From Microvirga aerophila (GTDB lineage: Bacteria; Pseudomonadota; Alphaproteobacteria; Rhizobiales; Beijerinckiaceae): a stretch of 64,000 nucleotides of DNA. This document shows, one piece after another, positions 35,777 to 44,977 of the stretch; positions within the stretch are counted from its first letter, which is position 1; each line of letters begins with the position of its first letter. The position numbers and the translations under genes are program-made. Where the stretch lies: the NCBI RefSeq assembly GCF_003332305.1, contig NZ_QOIO01000026.1:1-64000 (forward strand), read 5' to 3'. Under the pieces are notes generated by a model, which saw only the letters and a list, made by a program, of their open reading frames with translations, ran no database searches and had not been told where the DNA came from.

Positions 35777-37075
35777 TTACTTGATGCGGCGGCGATAGAG
35801 GCTGTCGACGAAGACCGCCAGCACCAGCACGGCTCCGACGACGATGTTCTGCAGGGGCGTGTCAACGCCGAGCAGCACCATGCCCGATTGCAGGGACTGC
35901 ATGACGAGCGCGCCGAGCATCGCGCCGGCAATCGTGCCGACGCCGCCGGCCAGAGACGTGCCGCCGATGACCGCCGAGGCGATCACGTAAAGCTCGTCCA
36001 GAGAGCCCGCGGAATTCGTCGCCGCGTTGAGGCGCGCCGTCGAGATGCAGGCGGAGATGCCGCACAAGACTCCCATGAGGCCAAACACCTTCATGAGGGT
36101 CCAGCGGGTGTTGATGCCCGACAGTTCCGCCGCCTCCGGGTTGCCGCCAATGGCAAACACGTAGCGGCTGAAGCGCAGGCGGCGCGCCAGGAACGTCATG
36201 GCGAGACCGACCACAATGGCGATCAGCACCGGCAGGGCGACCCCGTGGGGGATGAACAACCCCCCATCAGGCCACGGGATGCCGTTGGCCTCCGCCCAGC
36301 GCCGCGCCGTGCCGGCAGGCAGCGGGTAGGCATTGGCGATGGCGGCCGCGATCAAAACGGCTCCGCAGGCGAAAAGCGCGATGACCGCGTCTCCCCAGCC
36401 GGGACGGACCGGAAAACCGAAGCGGATGCGCCGGCGTCGGGCAAGGCCGAGCGCCACGACGATGAGTCCGCAGGCGATTGCGGCGATCACCCAGGTGGCG
36501 GTAGCGCCGAGCGCTCCTTCCACGCCGCCTCCGAAGGCCTTGAAGCGCGTGTCCATGGGGGCCACGGTCTGGCCGGTGGTGACCCACCAGGCCGCGCCGC
36601 GCCAGATGAGGAGGCCGCCCAGGGTTACGATGAAGGACGGGATCGCCAGATAGGCGATGAGCCAGCCCTGAAAGAGCCCGATGGCGCCGCCGATCACGAT
36701 GGCTGCTGCGACCGCGATGGGAGCCGTGAGCCAATGCTCGAAACCGAGCCAGGCCGGCAGCCATTGCACCTGCAGCACGCCGATGATCATGCCGACGACG
36801 CCGAGGATTGCGCCCACCGACAGGTCGATGTTGCGGGTGACGATGACGAGCACCATGCCGGTCGACATGACCGCGATGGAGGCGGTTTGAACCGAGAGGT
36901 TCCACAGGTTGCGCGGCGTCAGGAAGACCCCGCCCGACAGGATGTCGAACCCGATCCAGATCACCGCAAGCGCCGCCAGCATGCCGAGCATGCGGACATC
37001 GATCTCGAGCTTCGACAGGAGCGAGCCTGACATGGCTCCCTGTGGCGGTGCGGTCGTCGCAATCGGTGCGGTCAT
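35777..37075 (-). CDS. xylH: Xylose-type ABC transporter permease
   Basis: 432 aa inner-membrane permease of the RbsC/XylH family with about ten or more helices. Marks include [14 protein letters not shown], the [20 protein letters not shown] segment and [15 protein letters not shown], with [21 protein letters not shown] near the end. The extra length relative to RbsC is typical of XylH. It lies between the binding-protein gene, 164 nt upstream, and xylG, 11 nt downstream. Confidence 0.92.
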   Translation of the reverse strand: MTAPIATTAPPQGAMSGSLLSKLEIDVRMLGMLAALAVIWIGFDILSGGVFLTPRNLWNLSVQTASIAVMSTGMVLVIVTRNIDLSVGAILGVVGMIIGVLQVQWLPAWLGFEHWLTAPIAVAAAIVIGGAIGLFQGWLIAYLAIPSFIVTLGGLLIWRGAAWWVTTGQTVAPMDTRFKAFGGGVEGALGATATWVIAAIACGLIVVALGLARRRRIRFGFPVRPGWGDAVIALFACGAVLIAAAIANAYPLPAGTARRWAEANGIPWPDGGLFIPHGVALPVLIAIVVGLAMTFLARRLRFSRYVFAIGGNPEAAELSGINTRWTLMKVFGLMGVLCGISACISTARLNAATNSAGSLDELYVIASAVIGGTSLAGGVGTIAGAMLGALVMQSLQSGMVLLGVDTPLQNIVVGAVLVLAVFVDSLYRRRIK

Positions 37076-37239
37076 GGCAGGCCCTTGGATGATCGGATGA
37101 CGTTCCGGGCCCGCAGAGCGGACCCGGAATCAATCGGCGCGACAATGGGAGTAGGCTTTGTCATGGAGGCCGTGAGGCCACGTCTGTCGCACCTTTTGGC
37201 CGGCGCAATCCCTGATGGACTGCGCGGACGGCAGGACAG

Positions 37240-38286
37240 TTAGTTGCAGACCTTCACGGAGCCCGGCTTCACGCCCTGGCAGACCACATCCTTCGTGACC
37301 CAGCCGGCGTCGATGACAACGTTGAGGTTGTCCTTCGTGACCGCCACGGGCGTAAGGAACAGGGCGGTCATGTTCTGCTTCTTGGGGCCGAGGCTCCACG
37401 GCTTAGCGCCCTGGATCTCGCTGAGCTTCTTGCCGCCTGCGAGCTGCACGGCGATCTCCGCGGCCTTGCCGCCGAGTTCACGGGCATCCTTGAACACCGT
37501 GACCGTCTGCGTGCCGAGCGCCACGCGGTTGAGCGCGGCCTTGTCGGCGTCCTGGCCGGAGACTGGCACCGAGCCCGACAGGCCTTGGGCCGCGAGGGCC
37601 GCAATCGCGCCGCCGGCGGTGCCGTCATTGGCGGCGATCACCGCATCGATCTTGTTGTTGTTCTTGGTCAGGAACTGCTCCATGTTCCGCTGCGCGTTGG
37701 CCGGAAGCCAGCCATCCGTGTAGGCCTCGCCGGCATTCTTGATCTTGCCGGAATCCATGGCGGGCTTGAGCACTTCCATGGAGCCCTGGAACAGGAAGTT
37801 GGCGTTCGGGTCCGAACCCGAGCCCTTGATGAACGCATAGTTGCCTTCCGGCTTCACCTTGAGGATCTCTCGGGCCTGAAGGCGGCCGACCTCGACGTTG
37901 TCGAAGGTGAGATAGAAGGCCTGCGGGATCTCGATGAGGCGGTCGTAGCCCACCACCGCGATGCCTTCAGCCACAGCCTTCTCGACCGCCGGACGGACGG
38001 CGTCCGCGTCCTGCGCCAGGATGATCAGGGCCTTGGCGCCGCGGGAGATGAGGCTCTCGATGTCCGTGAGCTGCTTGGCGGGGGAGGACTGGGCGTCGGC
38101 CGACACATAGGTGCCGCCGGCCTTCTCGACCGCGGCCTTGATGGCGGCCTCGTCGGTCTTCCAGCGCTCTTCCTGGAAGTTCGACCAGCTGACGCCGACA
38201 ACGGGACCTTTTCCCTGCGCGAAGGCAGCGGTCGCCGACAGTGCGAGAGCCGCAAGGCTGATCAGAGCATGTTTCTTGGACACCAT
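37240..38286 (-). CDS. xylF: Xylose-type ABC transporter periplasmic binding protein
   Basis: 348 aa with a signal peptide (about 1-23, ending AAFAQ). It has the type I periplasmic sugar-binding fold; [19 protein letters not shown] and [18 protein letters not shown] match XylF. The strong AGGAGG site sits 6 nt before the ATG (complement 38284-38286). A perfect small inverted repeat (38303-38310 with 38314-38321) lies in its leader. It is the first gene of the transporter operon and divergent from the ROK regulator. Confidence 0.92.
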   Translation of the reverse strand: MVSKKHALISLAALALSATAAFAQGKGPVVGVSWSNFQEERWKTDEAAIKAAVEKAGGTYVSADAQSSPAKQLTDIESLISRGAKALIILAQDADAVRPAVEKAVAEGIAVVGYDRLIEIPQAFYLTFDNVEVGRLQAREILKVKPEGNYAFIKGSGSDPNANFLFQGSMEVLKPAMDSGKIKNAGEAYTDGWLPANAQRNMEQFLTKNNNKIDAVIAANDGTAGGAIAALAAQGLSGSVPVSGQDADKAALNRVALGTQTVTVFKDARELGGKAAEIAVQLAGGKKLSEIQGAKPWSLGPKKQNMTALFLTPVAVTKDNLNVVIDAGWVTKDVVCQGVKPGSVKVCN

Positions 38287-38302
38287 AAAATTCCTCCTAG
38301 GC

Positions 38303-38321
38303 GGCATTTCCTCGAAATGCC
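38303..38321. promoter_or_regulatory. Inverted repeat in the xylF leader
   Basis: GGCATTTC (38303-38310) and GAAATGCC (38314-38321) form a perfect 8-bp inverted repeat with a 3-nt centre, 17 nt upstream of the xylF start. It could be an RNA hairpin or a protein site; its role is unknown. Confidence 0.45.
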
Positions 38322-38371
38322 CGGTTGTCATGGCCGATCACGTCTCAGGTTCGACGTGAGGCTGCCATGCT

Positions 38372-38394
38372 TTATTTTTCGAGCCCGGAAATAA
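38372..38394. promoter_or_regulatory. Candidate ROK operator 1, xylF side
   Basis: TTATTT and AAATAA arms separated by 11 nt, the pattern recognised by ROK regulators of the NagC/Mlc type. It lies 86 nt upstream of the xylF ATG, in the region shared with the divergent ROK gene. Confidence 0.6.
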
Positions 38395-38470
38395 TTATCC
38401 GGTCCTCTGTGGCCTTCAAGCACCTTTTTCCTCATCCCTTGGTCGGATATCCCGAGCATCGGGAGTTGTT

Positions 38471-38493
38471 TTATTCATTTCATGAACAAATAA
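38471..38493. promoter_or_regulatory. Candidate ROK operator 2, regulator side
   Basis: Again TTATT and AATAA 13 nt apart, the same 23-nt span as the other candidate, with a TTCATGAA palindrome inside. It ends 5 nt before the ATG of the ROK gene, as expected for autoregulation. Confidence 0.55.
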
Positions 38494-38498
38494 GGCCT

Positions 38499-39707
38499 AT
38501 GTCGATGAACCCGCTCTCCCCTCGCGAAGCCGCCCGGCGTCGTCTGCTTGATACGTTGCGCCGCGAGGGCCCCATGGCCAGGGTGGAAATCGGCCAGCAG
38601 CTCGGCATGAGCCCGGCCAGCGTTTCCGATTTAACCGCTAGCCTCCTCGACGAAGGCATTCTGGTGGCAGACGAGACTGGGGAATCGGGCGCGGGCCTCT
38701 TGCGTGGCCGTCCCAAGGTGCGCCTCACCTTCGCGGATACCCTCGGGTCCGTGATCGGAGTCTGGACCGGCTTCAATCGCATCGAGCTACGCCTCGTGGA
38801 CAGCGCCGGGCGAAACCGGGCGAGCCGCCATATCGAGCGGCCTCTTCGCAATCTCGCGGCCGAAGAACTCATGGATGTGCTGGCCGAGACCATTACCGCC
38901 TTCGCGCGGGAAACCGGCGCGCCGGACGTGAAGGCCATTGGCCTCGCGTGCCAGGGCTACGTGGACACCCGGGACGGGATCGTGGCCTGGAGCCCGGTGC
39001 TGGGCACCCGCGACATTCCCCTCGCGGCCGGCCTCGGTCAACGGCTCGGCCTGCCGGTGCTGATCGAGAACGACGCCAGCGCCATGGCGTTCGCCATCGC
39101 CCAGCGGCACACGGAACTCCGGTCCGGGCGCACGGCCTGCCTGATGGTCGGCGACGGTGTGGGTTTGGGATTTCTGATCCAGGGGGAGCTCTATCGCGGA
39201 GCGCGCTTCGGCGGCAGCGAGTTCGGCCACGTGCGCCTGCGCCGGAGCGGACCGCAATGCCGCTGCGGCGGGCGCGGCTGCATCGAGGCCTTTCTGGCCG
39301 ATTACGCCCTGCACCGGGACGCGCAGCTCATAGACCACCGGCCCGCCCCGACCGTGCTGATCCCGGGCGAGGACGCAATGGACGCCATCGTGGCCCAAGC
39401 GCGGGCCGGCGACACGGCCCTGTCCGGCCTCTTCCGTGAAGCCGGGGAAGTGTTGGGCGATGCGGTCAGCATCCTGATCCAGACGCTCGAGCCCGATCAC
39501 ATCGTGATCTGCGGCCCCGGCACCCGGGCCATGGACCTGCTGCGCCCCTCCTTCGAGACCGCGCTCGAATCGCAGACGATTCCCGAGCTGCGGGCGCTCG
39601 CCACGATCCAGGTGGTGGAATCCTCCATGGATCTCCTGACCGAGGGCGTGGTCATGCAGGCCCTGCGGGAACTGGACTACGGCCTGGCGCGCCTCAAGGC
39701 TGCATAA
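38499..39707 (+). CDS. xylR: ROK-family transcriptional regulator, XylR-like
   Basis: 402 aa from the ATG at 38499. Residues about 8-65 are a winged helix-turn-helix (LDTLRREGPMARVEIGQQLGMSPASVSDLTASLLDEG). The rest is a ROK sugar-kinase-like domain with ENDASAMAFAIA, GVGLGFLIQGELYRGARFGGSEFGH and the zinc motif CRCGGRGCIE. It is divergent from xylF with two ROK-type operators in between, so it is probably the repressor of the xylose cluster, relieved by xylose. The effector is inferred from context. Confidence 0.87.
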   Translation: MSMNPLSPREAARRRLLDTLRREGPMARVEIGQQLGMSPASVSDLTASLLDEGILVADETGESGAGLLRGRPKVRLTFADTLGSVIGVWTGFNRIELRLVDSAGRNRASRHIERPLRNLAAEELMDVLAETITAFARETGAPDVKAIGLACQGYVDTRDGIVAWSPVLGTRDIPLAAGLGQRLGLPVLIENDASAMAFAIAQRHTELRSGRTACLMVGDGVGLGFLIQGELYRGARFGGSEFGHVRLRRSGPQCRCGGRGCIEAFLADYALHRDAQLIDHRPAPTVLIPGEDAMDAIVAQARAGDTALSGLFREAGEVLGDAVSILIQTLEPDHIVICGPGTRAMDLLRPSFETALESQTIPELRALATIQVVESSMDLLTEGVVMQALRELDYGLARLKAA

Positions 39708-39782
39708 GCGGCCGCCGGGCATAGCCATCCGGGCCCGAAAACATTATCTCTTTCCGTGACCCTTTCCTCACGAACGAGACCC

Positions 39783-42700
39783 ATGGCTTCCTCCCGTCCC
39801 GTCCAAGCCGGCGACCACGTCTTCCTCGTCGACGGCTCCTCCTTCATCTACCGGGCCTACTTCCAGTCCATGAACCAGGACTCGAAGTACAATTCCCGCA
39901 TCTCGGACGGGATGCCGACCGGGGCCGTGCGCCTCTTCGTGTCCAAGCTCCTGCAATTCGTCCGCGACGGCGCGGCGGGCCTCAAACCCACCCATCTGGC
40001 CATTGTGCTCGACAAGTCCGAGGGCTCGTTCCGCAAGGAACTCTACGAGGACTACAAGGGCCATCGGCCGGACGCGCCGGACGACCTGAAGGTGCAGATG
40101 CCCCTGATGCGCGAGGCGATCCGGGCCTTCGGTCTGGAGCCCATCGAGCAGGAGCGATACGAGGCGGACGACCTCATCGCCACCTACACGCAGGAGGCCA
40201 AGGCCCGGGGCGCGAACGTGCTCATCGTCTCGTCCGACAAGGACCTGATGCAGCTCGTGGGGCCGCTTGTGTGCTTCTACGATTTCGAATCCGGCTCCAA
40301 GGGCAAGCCCGGCTACCGGCCTGAGCGAAACCTGGACGAGGCGGCCGTCACCGAGCGCTGGGAGGGCATTCCGCCCGAGAAGATCGGGGACGTGCTGGCC
40401 CTCATGGGCGACACCTCCGACAACGTGCCGGGGGTGCCGGGCATCGGCCTGAAGACCGCCGCTCAGCTCATCAAGGACTTCGGCGACCTGGAAACCCTCC
40501 TGGAGCGCGCGCCCGAGATCAAGCAGCCCAAGCGCCGCGAGACCCTGATCAACAATGCCGAGTCGGCGCGGCTGTCCAAGAAGCTCGTAACCCTGGACTG
40601 CGCAGCCCCGTTGCCGGTGTCCCTGGACGAGCTGCGCCTGCCGGAGCCGGACCCGAAAACGCTCGTGGGCTTCCTGAAAGCCATGGAATTCAACTCGCTG
40701 ACCCGGCGCGTAGCGGAACTCTATGACGCCGACCCGACGGCGATCGAGCCCGATCCGCGCCTCATGCCGGGTGGCGATGCGATCCGCTGGGAGCGGGTCG
40801 GCAGCACTCCGCCTCTGGACGAAACCGCCATGCCGTTCTTCGGCGCGGTCGACCCAGTCTCGGGGGAGGTCGATCCCTTCGCCGGGCTCGACCTGCCGGA
40901 AATCGCCGCGCGCAAACCCGTCGAGGGCTTGGGCACCCCGTCACAGCTTGCCGCAAGGCGCGCGACGGAAGCCTCGAGCATGCCCTTCGAGGTGCAAAAT
41001 TATGAGACGGTCACGGACCTGGGACGCCTGAAGGAACTGGTTGCTCAAGGGCGCGAGAAGGGCGTTGTCGCGGTCGATACCGAGACCAGCGCCCTCGACG
41101 CGAACCTCGCCGATCTCGTGGGCTTCTCGCTTGCGCTGGAACCCGGCAAGGCGGTCTATGTGCCGCTCCAGCATCGCGGCGACTCGGATCTTTTCGGCGG
41201 CGGTCTCGTGCCGGGCCAGATCCCGGTCACGGATGCGCTCGATGCGATCCGTCCGCTCCTGGAGGACCCGGCGGTCCTCAAGATCGGCCAGAACCTGAAA
41301 TACGATTGGATCGTATTCAAGCGCCACGGCATCGACGTGCGCCCCTTCGACGATACCATGCTGATCTCCTATGTGCTCGACGCCGGCAAAGGCCCGCACG
41401 GCATGGACGAGCTGTCCCGCCGCCATCTCGGGCACTCCCCCATCAGCTTCGGCGACGTGGCAGGCACCGGGCGTAGCAAAGTGACCTTCGACAAGGTCGA
41501 GATCGCAAAGGCAACCGCCTACGCAGCCGAAGACGCGGACGTGACCTTGCGCCTTTGGCAGATGCTGAAGCCCCGTCTCGGAGCCGAGCATCGCGCCACC
41601 GTCTACGAGACGCTGGAGCGTCCGATGGTCGACGTGGTGGCCAGGATGGAAATGCGCGGCATCGCGGTCGATCGCCAAATCCTCAGTCGCCTGTCTGGCG
41701 ATTTCGCCCAGACGCTGGCGCGCCTTGAGGACGAGATCCATGAGATGGCCGGCGAGAAATTCGCCCTCGGCTCCCCGAAGCAGATCGGCGACATCCTGTT
41801 CGGCAAGATGGGTCTGCCCGGCGCGAAGAAGACCCCGTCCGGTCAATGGGCCACGCCCGCGACGCTTTTGGATGAACTGGCGCAGGCCGGCCATGAGCTG
41901 CCTGCCAAGATTCTCGAATGGCGTCAGCTCGCCAAGCTGAAATCGACCTATACAGATACCCTGCAGCAGCACATGCACCCTGAGACGAAGCGGGTGCACA
42001 CTTCCTTCTCGCTCGCGGCCACCACCACGGGCCGCCTGTCGTCGTCCGAACCGAACCTGCAGAACATCCCGATCCGCACGGAAGCCGGCCGCAAGATCCG
42101 CCAGGCCTTCATCGCGCCGCCGGGCCACAAGATCATCTCGGCTGACTACAGCCAGATCGAGCTGCGGCTGCTCGCCCACATCGCCGACATCCCGCAATTG
42201 CAGGAGGCCTTCGCGCAAGGGATCGACATTCACGCGGCGACCGCCTCGGCCATGTTCGGCGTGCCCCTCGACCAGATGAACCCGGACCTGCGCCGTCAGG
42301 CCAAGACCATTAATTTCGGCATCATCTACGGCATCTCGGCCTTCGGGCTCGCGGTGCGCCTCGGCATCCCGAACACCGAGGCGGCCACCTTCATCAAGCA
42401 GTATTTCGAGCGCTTCCCGGGCATCCGCACCTATATCGACGAGACAAAGAAGTTCTGCCGCGAGAAGGGCTATGTGACGACCCTGTTCGGCCGCGTCTGC
42501 CATTACCCGCAGATCAAGTCGGGCAACCCGTCCGAGCGCGCGGGCGTGGAGCGCCAGGCGATCAACGCGCCGATCCAGGGCACCGCCGCCGACATCATCC
42601 GCCGCGCCATGGTGCGCATGGAGGATGCGCTTCGCGCCGAGCGCCTCTCCGCCCGCATGCTGCTGCAGGTCCACGACGAACTGGTGTTCGAAGCCCCCGA

Positions 42701-42830
42701 CGACGAAGTGGACGCCACCCTGCCGGTGATCTCCCGCGTCATGACGGAAGCGCCCTTCCCGGCCGTGTCGCTGAAGGTGCCGCTCGCGGTCGAAGCCCGC
42801 GCCGCGCACAACTGGGACGAGGCGCACTGA
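39783..42830 (+). CDS. polA: DNA polymerase I
   Basis: 1015 aa from the ATG at 39783. Residues about 10-300 form the 5'-3' flap exonuclease (FLVDGSSFIYRAYF, YEADDLIATY, GDTSDNVPGVPGIGLKTA). Residues about 420-610 are a 3'-5' proofreading domain with all acidic motifs (VDTETSALD, GQNLKYDW, YAAEDADV). The rest is the family A polymerase with SADYSQIELRLLAHI, RRQAKTINFGIIYGISAFGL and LLQVHDELVFE. It acts in repair and Okazaki-fragment maturation. A GST gene follows 21 nt later, possibly in the same transcript. Confidence 0.97.
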   Translation: MASSRPVQAGDHVFLVDGSSFIYRAYFQSMNQDSKYNSRISDGMPTGAVRLFVSKLLQFVRDGAAGLKPTHLAIVLDKSEGSFRKELYEDYKGHRPDAPDDLKVQMPLMREAIRAFGLEPIEQERYEADDLIATYTQEAKARGANVLIVSSDKDLMQLVGPLVCFYDFESGSKGKPGYRPERNLDEAAVTERWEGIPPEKIGDVLALMGDTSDNVPGVPGIGLKTAAQLIKDFGDLETLLERAPEIKQPKRRETLINNAESARLSKKLVTLDCAAPLPVSLDELRLPEPDPKTLVGFLKAMEFNSLTRRVAELYDADPTAIEPDPRLMPGGDAIRWERVGSTPPLDETAMPFFGAVDPVSGEVDPFAGLDLPEIAARKPVEGLGTPSQLAARRATEASSMPFEVQNYETVTDLGRLKELVAQGREKGVVAVDTETSALDANLADLVGFSLALEPGKAVYVPLQHRGDSDLFGGGLVPGQIPVTDALDAIRPLLEDPAVLKIGQNLKYDWIVFKRHGIDVRPFDDTMLISYVLDAGKGPHGMDELSRRHLGHSPISFGDVAGTGRSKVTFDKVEIAKATAYAAEDADVTLRLWQMLKPRLGAEHRATVYETLERPMVDVVARMEMRGIAVDRQILSRLSGDFAQTLARLEDEIHEMAGEKFALGSPKQIGDILFGKMGLPGAKKTPSGQWATPATLLDELAQAGHELPAKILEWRQLAKLKSTYTDTLQQHMHPETKRVHTSFSLAATTTGRLSSSEPNLQNIPIRTEAGRKIRQAFIAPPGHKIISADYSQIELRLLAHIADIPQLQEAFAQGIDIHAATASAMFGVPLDQMNPDLRRQAKTINFGIIYGISAFGLAVRLGIPNTEAATFIKQYFERFPGIRTYIDETKKFCREKGYVTTLFGRVCHYPQIKSGNPSERAGVERQAINAPIQGTAADIIRRAMVRMEDALRAERLSARMLLQVHDELVFEAPDDEVDATLPVISRVMTEAPFPAVSLKVPLAVEARAAHNWDEAH

Positions 42831-42851
42831 ATCGAACCCCTGGAGCGCCTC

Positions 42852-43562
42852 ATGAGCTATGAACTCTACTATTGGCCCATGATCCAGGGACGCGGAGAGT
42901 TCGTGCGGCTCGCCCTCGAAGAGGCAGGTGCGGATTACGTCGATGTCGCCCGCGGACCCGAGGGCGTATCGGCCATGATGCGGATGATGGAAAGCGTCGA
43001 GCATCCGCCCTTCGCGCCGCCCTTCCTGAAGGACGGCGATCTCGTCATCGGCCAGACGCCGGCGATCCTGCTCTATCTCGGCGCGCGCCATGGCCTCGCG
43101 CCGAAGGACCCGGCAGGGGGGTTATGGACGCACCAAGTCCAGCTCACGATCTCGGATTTCGTAGCGGAAGCCCACGACACCCACCATCCGGTGGCGGTCA
43201 GCCTCTACTATGAGGACCAGAAGGACGAAGCTCGCCTCCGCGCCAAGGAGTTTCGCCAGAATCGCATTCCTAAATTTCTCGGATGGTTCGAGAATGTGCT
43301 GGCCAGGAATCCCTCAGGCGGACCGCACCTCGTCGGTACCGCGGTCACCTATGCGGACCTGTCTCTGTTCCAGGTCGTTGAAGGCCTGTCCTACGCGTTC
43401 CCGAAGACCACGAGGCGCGCCCTGAAGGATGCGCCACGCATTGCCGTCCTCCACGAAGCCGTGGCGGAGCGGCCGCGCATCAAGGCCTATCTCAGGAGCG
43501 AACGTCGCATCCCGTTCAATGAGGAAGGGCTCTTCCGGCATTACCCCGAATTGGAGGAGTAA
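42852..43562 (+). CDS. Glutathione S-transferase family protein
   Basis: 236 aa. The N-terminal thioredoxin-like domain (about 1-80) carries LYYWPMIQGRGEFVRLALEEAG and IGQTPAILLYLG (glutathione-contact region); the C-terminal helical domain (about 90-230) has the N-capping segment TYADLSLFQVVEGL. It conjugates or binds glutathione; the substrate is unknown. The ATG has GGAG upstream and lies 21 nt after polA. Confidence 0.88.
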   Translation: MSYELYYWPMIQGRGEFVRLALEEAGADYVDVARGPEGVSAMMRMMESVEHPPFAPPFLKDGDLVIGQTPAILLYLGARHGLAPKDPAGGLWTHQVQLTISDFVAEAHDTHHPVAVSLYYEDQKDEARLRAKEFRQNRIPKFLGWFENVLARNPSGGPHLVGTAVTYADLSLFQVVEGLSYAFPKTTRRALKDAPRIAVLHEAVAERPRIKAYLRSERRIPFNEEGLFRHYPELEE

Positions 43563-43720
43563 CGCGGAAGGACGCGCCTTGCATGGCAACGATGCGTTAA
43601 GGGCGTGGGCTTAAACTTCGCGATCCAGATCACGACATCGTCCATCATAAAGAAGCCACGAAAGAGGCTTTTGCACGGATGGGCAGGACGACACGATCTT
43701 GACCGCGCCGGGAGCCGAGC

Positions 43721-44005
43721 ATGAGTGACGAAAACGAAACCGTTGCGACCCGCCTCTGGCGTGACCGGGTGCAAATCCGCGAGCAGGAGCGGAACGACGC
43801 CCAGGCCCGAGCCCGCATCGCCGAGGAGAAGGTGGCGATCCTCATGGCCGAGAACGACCGGCTCACGGCCGAGAACGCCCGTCTGCGCGCGCTCATCAAC
43901 CCGGATACGAACCAGGCCCGCAGCGAGACGGAGCAGCAGATGGAAGCCCTCAAGGGCGCGCTGCTGCCGCTCCTGTCCCAGCCGTCCATGCGTCTGAATT
44001 CGTAA
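43721..44005 (+). CDS. Small coiled-coil hypothetical protein
   Basis: 94 aa, highly charged, with a heptad-rich region (about 18-65, AEEKVAILMAENDRLTAENARLRAL) that should form a coiled coil. GGGAGCC lies upstream of the ATG. I recognise no family. Its stop is 12 nt from the end of the convergent amidotransferase gene. Confidence 0.65.
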   Translation: MSDENETVATRLWRDRVQIREQERNDAQARARIAEEKVAILMAENDRLTAENARLRALINPDTNQARSETEQQMEALKGALLPLLSQPSMRLNS

Positions 44006-44017
44006 CCGCCGACCGCC

Positions 44018-44809
44018 TCACGCGGCCAGCCGGTTCATGGCCTCGTTCAGGCACTGAACCTCGATGCCGCCCTTGGCGCTGGCGACCAGGGTGCAGCCCT
44101 TGGGCACCTCCTGCCAGCCCCTGTCCTTGTCGTCGATGGGCTCCGACACCACCAGAAGACTGCCGTTCTCCTCGCGGAAATAGAGGGTCGGCGGCTTGCC
44201 GTCGCAGGCCCAGCGGTAGGCCCAGAGGCTGTCGCCATCGGTCACGGCGGCGGTGAAGCGCAGCGGCTCCTCGATTCCCGCCTCGTTCATCAGACCCCGC
44301 ACCAGCTTGAGGGTGCGGGCCATGGCGGCGACCGGATCGTCCTTCAGGCCGCTGGCGAGGGCCGCCAGGAAGATCGCCTCCGAGTCGGTGGTGCCGAGGC
44401 GACCGTCGTAGAGATCGTCTGGGATCAGGGCTTCGAGGCGGCGCTTGATGCGGGCATAGCCGCCGATCTGCCCGTTATGCATGAACAGGTGGCGCCCGTG
44501 GGCGAAGGGGTGGCAGTTGGCCCGGGTGGTCGAGGTGCCGGTGGAGGCGCGCACATGGGCGAAGAACAGGCCGGAGCGCACCTGGTCGCAGAGGCTTCTC
44601 AGATTCTCGTCCGACCAGGCGGGGCGAACCTCCCGGTAAATGCCGGGCTCGGGGCGCTCGCCGTACCATCCGATGCCGAACCCGTCGCCGTTGGTACCCG
44701 TCTTGGCCTCGACCGCGTGAAGCGATTGGTGGACCAGGGAATGGGCCGGAGCACAGACCAGATCGGCAAGGAAGATCGGCTCTCCCCTGTAGGCGAGAAA
44801 GCGGCACAT
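44018..44809 (-). CDS. Class II glutamine amidotransferase
   Basis: 263 aa starting MCRFLAYRGE, so that removal of Met exposes the nucleophile Cys2; that decides the start at complement 44807-44809 over the upstream ATG. GTNGDGFGIGWYG, FFAHVRASTGTS and FMHNGQIGGY are the glutamine-binding motifs of Ntn amidotransferases. It resembles YafJ-type stand-alone amidotransferases, whose acceptor substrate is unknown. Confidence 0.9.
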   Translation of the reverse strand: MCRFLAYRGEPIFLADLVCAPAHSLVHQSLHAVEAKTGTNGDGFGIGWYGERPEPGIYREVRPAWSDENLRSLCDQVRSGLFFAHVRASTGTSTTRANCHPFAHGRHLFMHNGQIGGYARIKRRLEALIPDDLYDGRLGTTDSEAIFLAALASGLKDDPVAAMARTLKLVRGLMNEAGIEEPLRFTAAVTDGDSLWAYRWACDGKPPTLYFREENGSLLVVSEPIDDKDRGWQEVPKGCTLVASAKGGIEVQCLNEAMNRLAA

Positions 44810-44977
44810 CGGACAGGCACCCCCACGCATGCGCGATTTTTATGAGACCTTGTTTACTCTGTTTTACTTATGGTGAACACCCGGTTAACAGCCCGGCTGT
44901 TGCGGCCACATCGCCATTCCCCTAAAGCTGGCCATACCAAGAAAACACCGGTCAACCGGCAAGGGGGATCTCAAGAC

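Noticed and set aside
40941..43091. 716-codon open frame on the minus strand
   Set aside because: It is antisense to polA, has the biased His/Arg/Asp composition of a GC-rich shadow frame and no recognisable motif.
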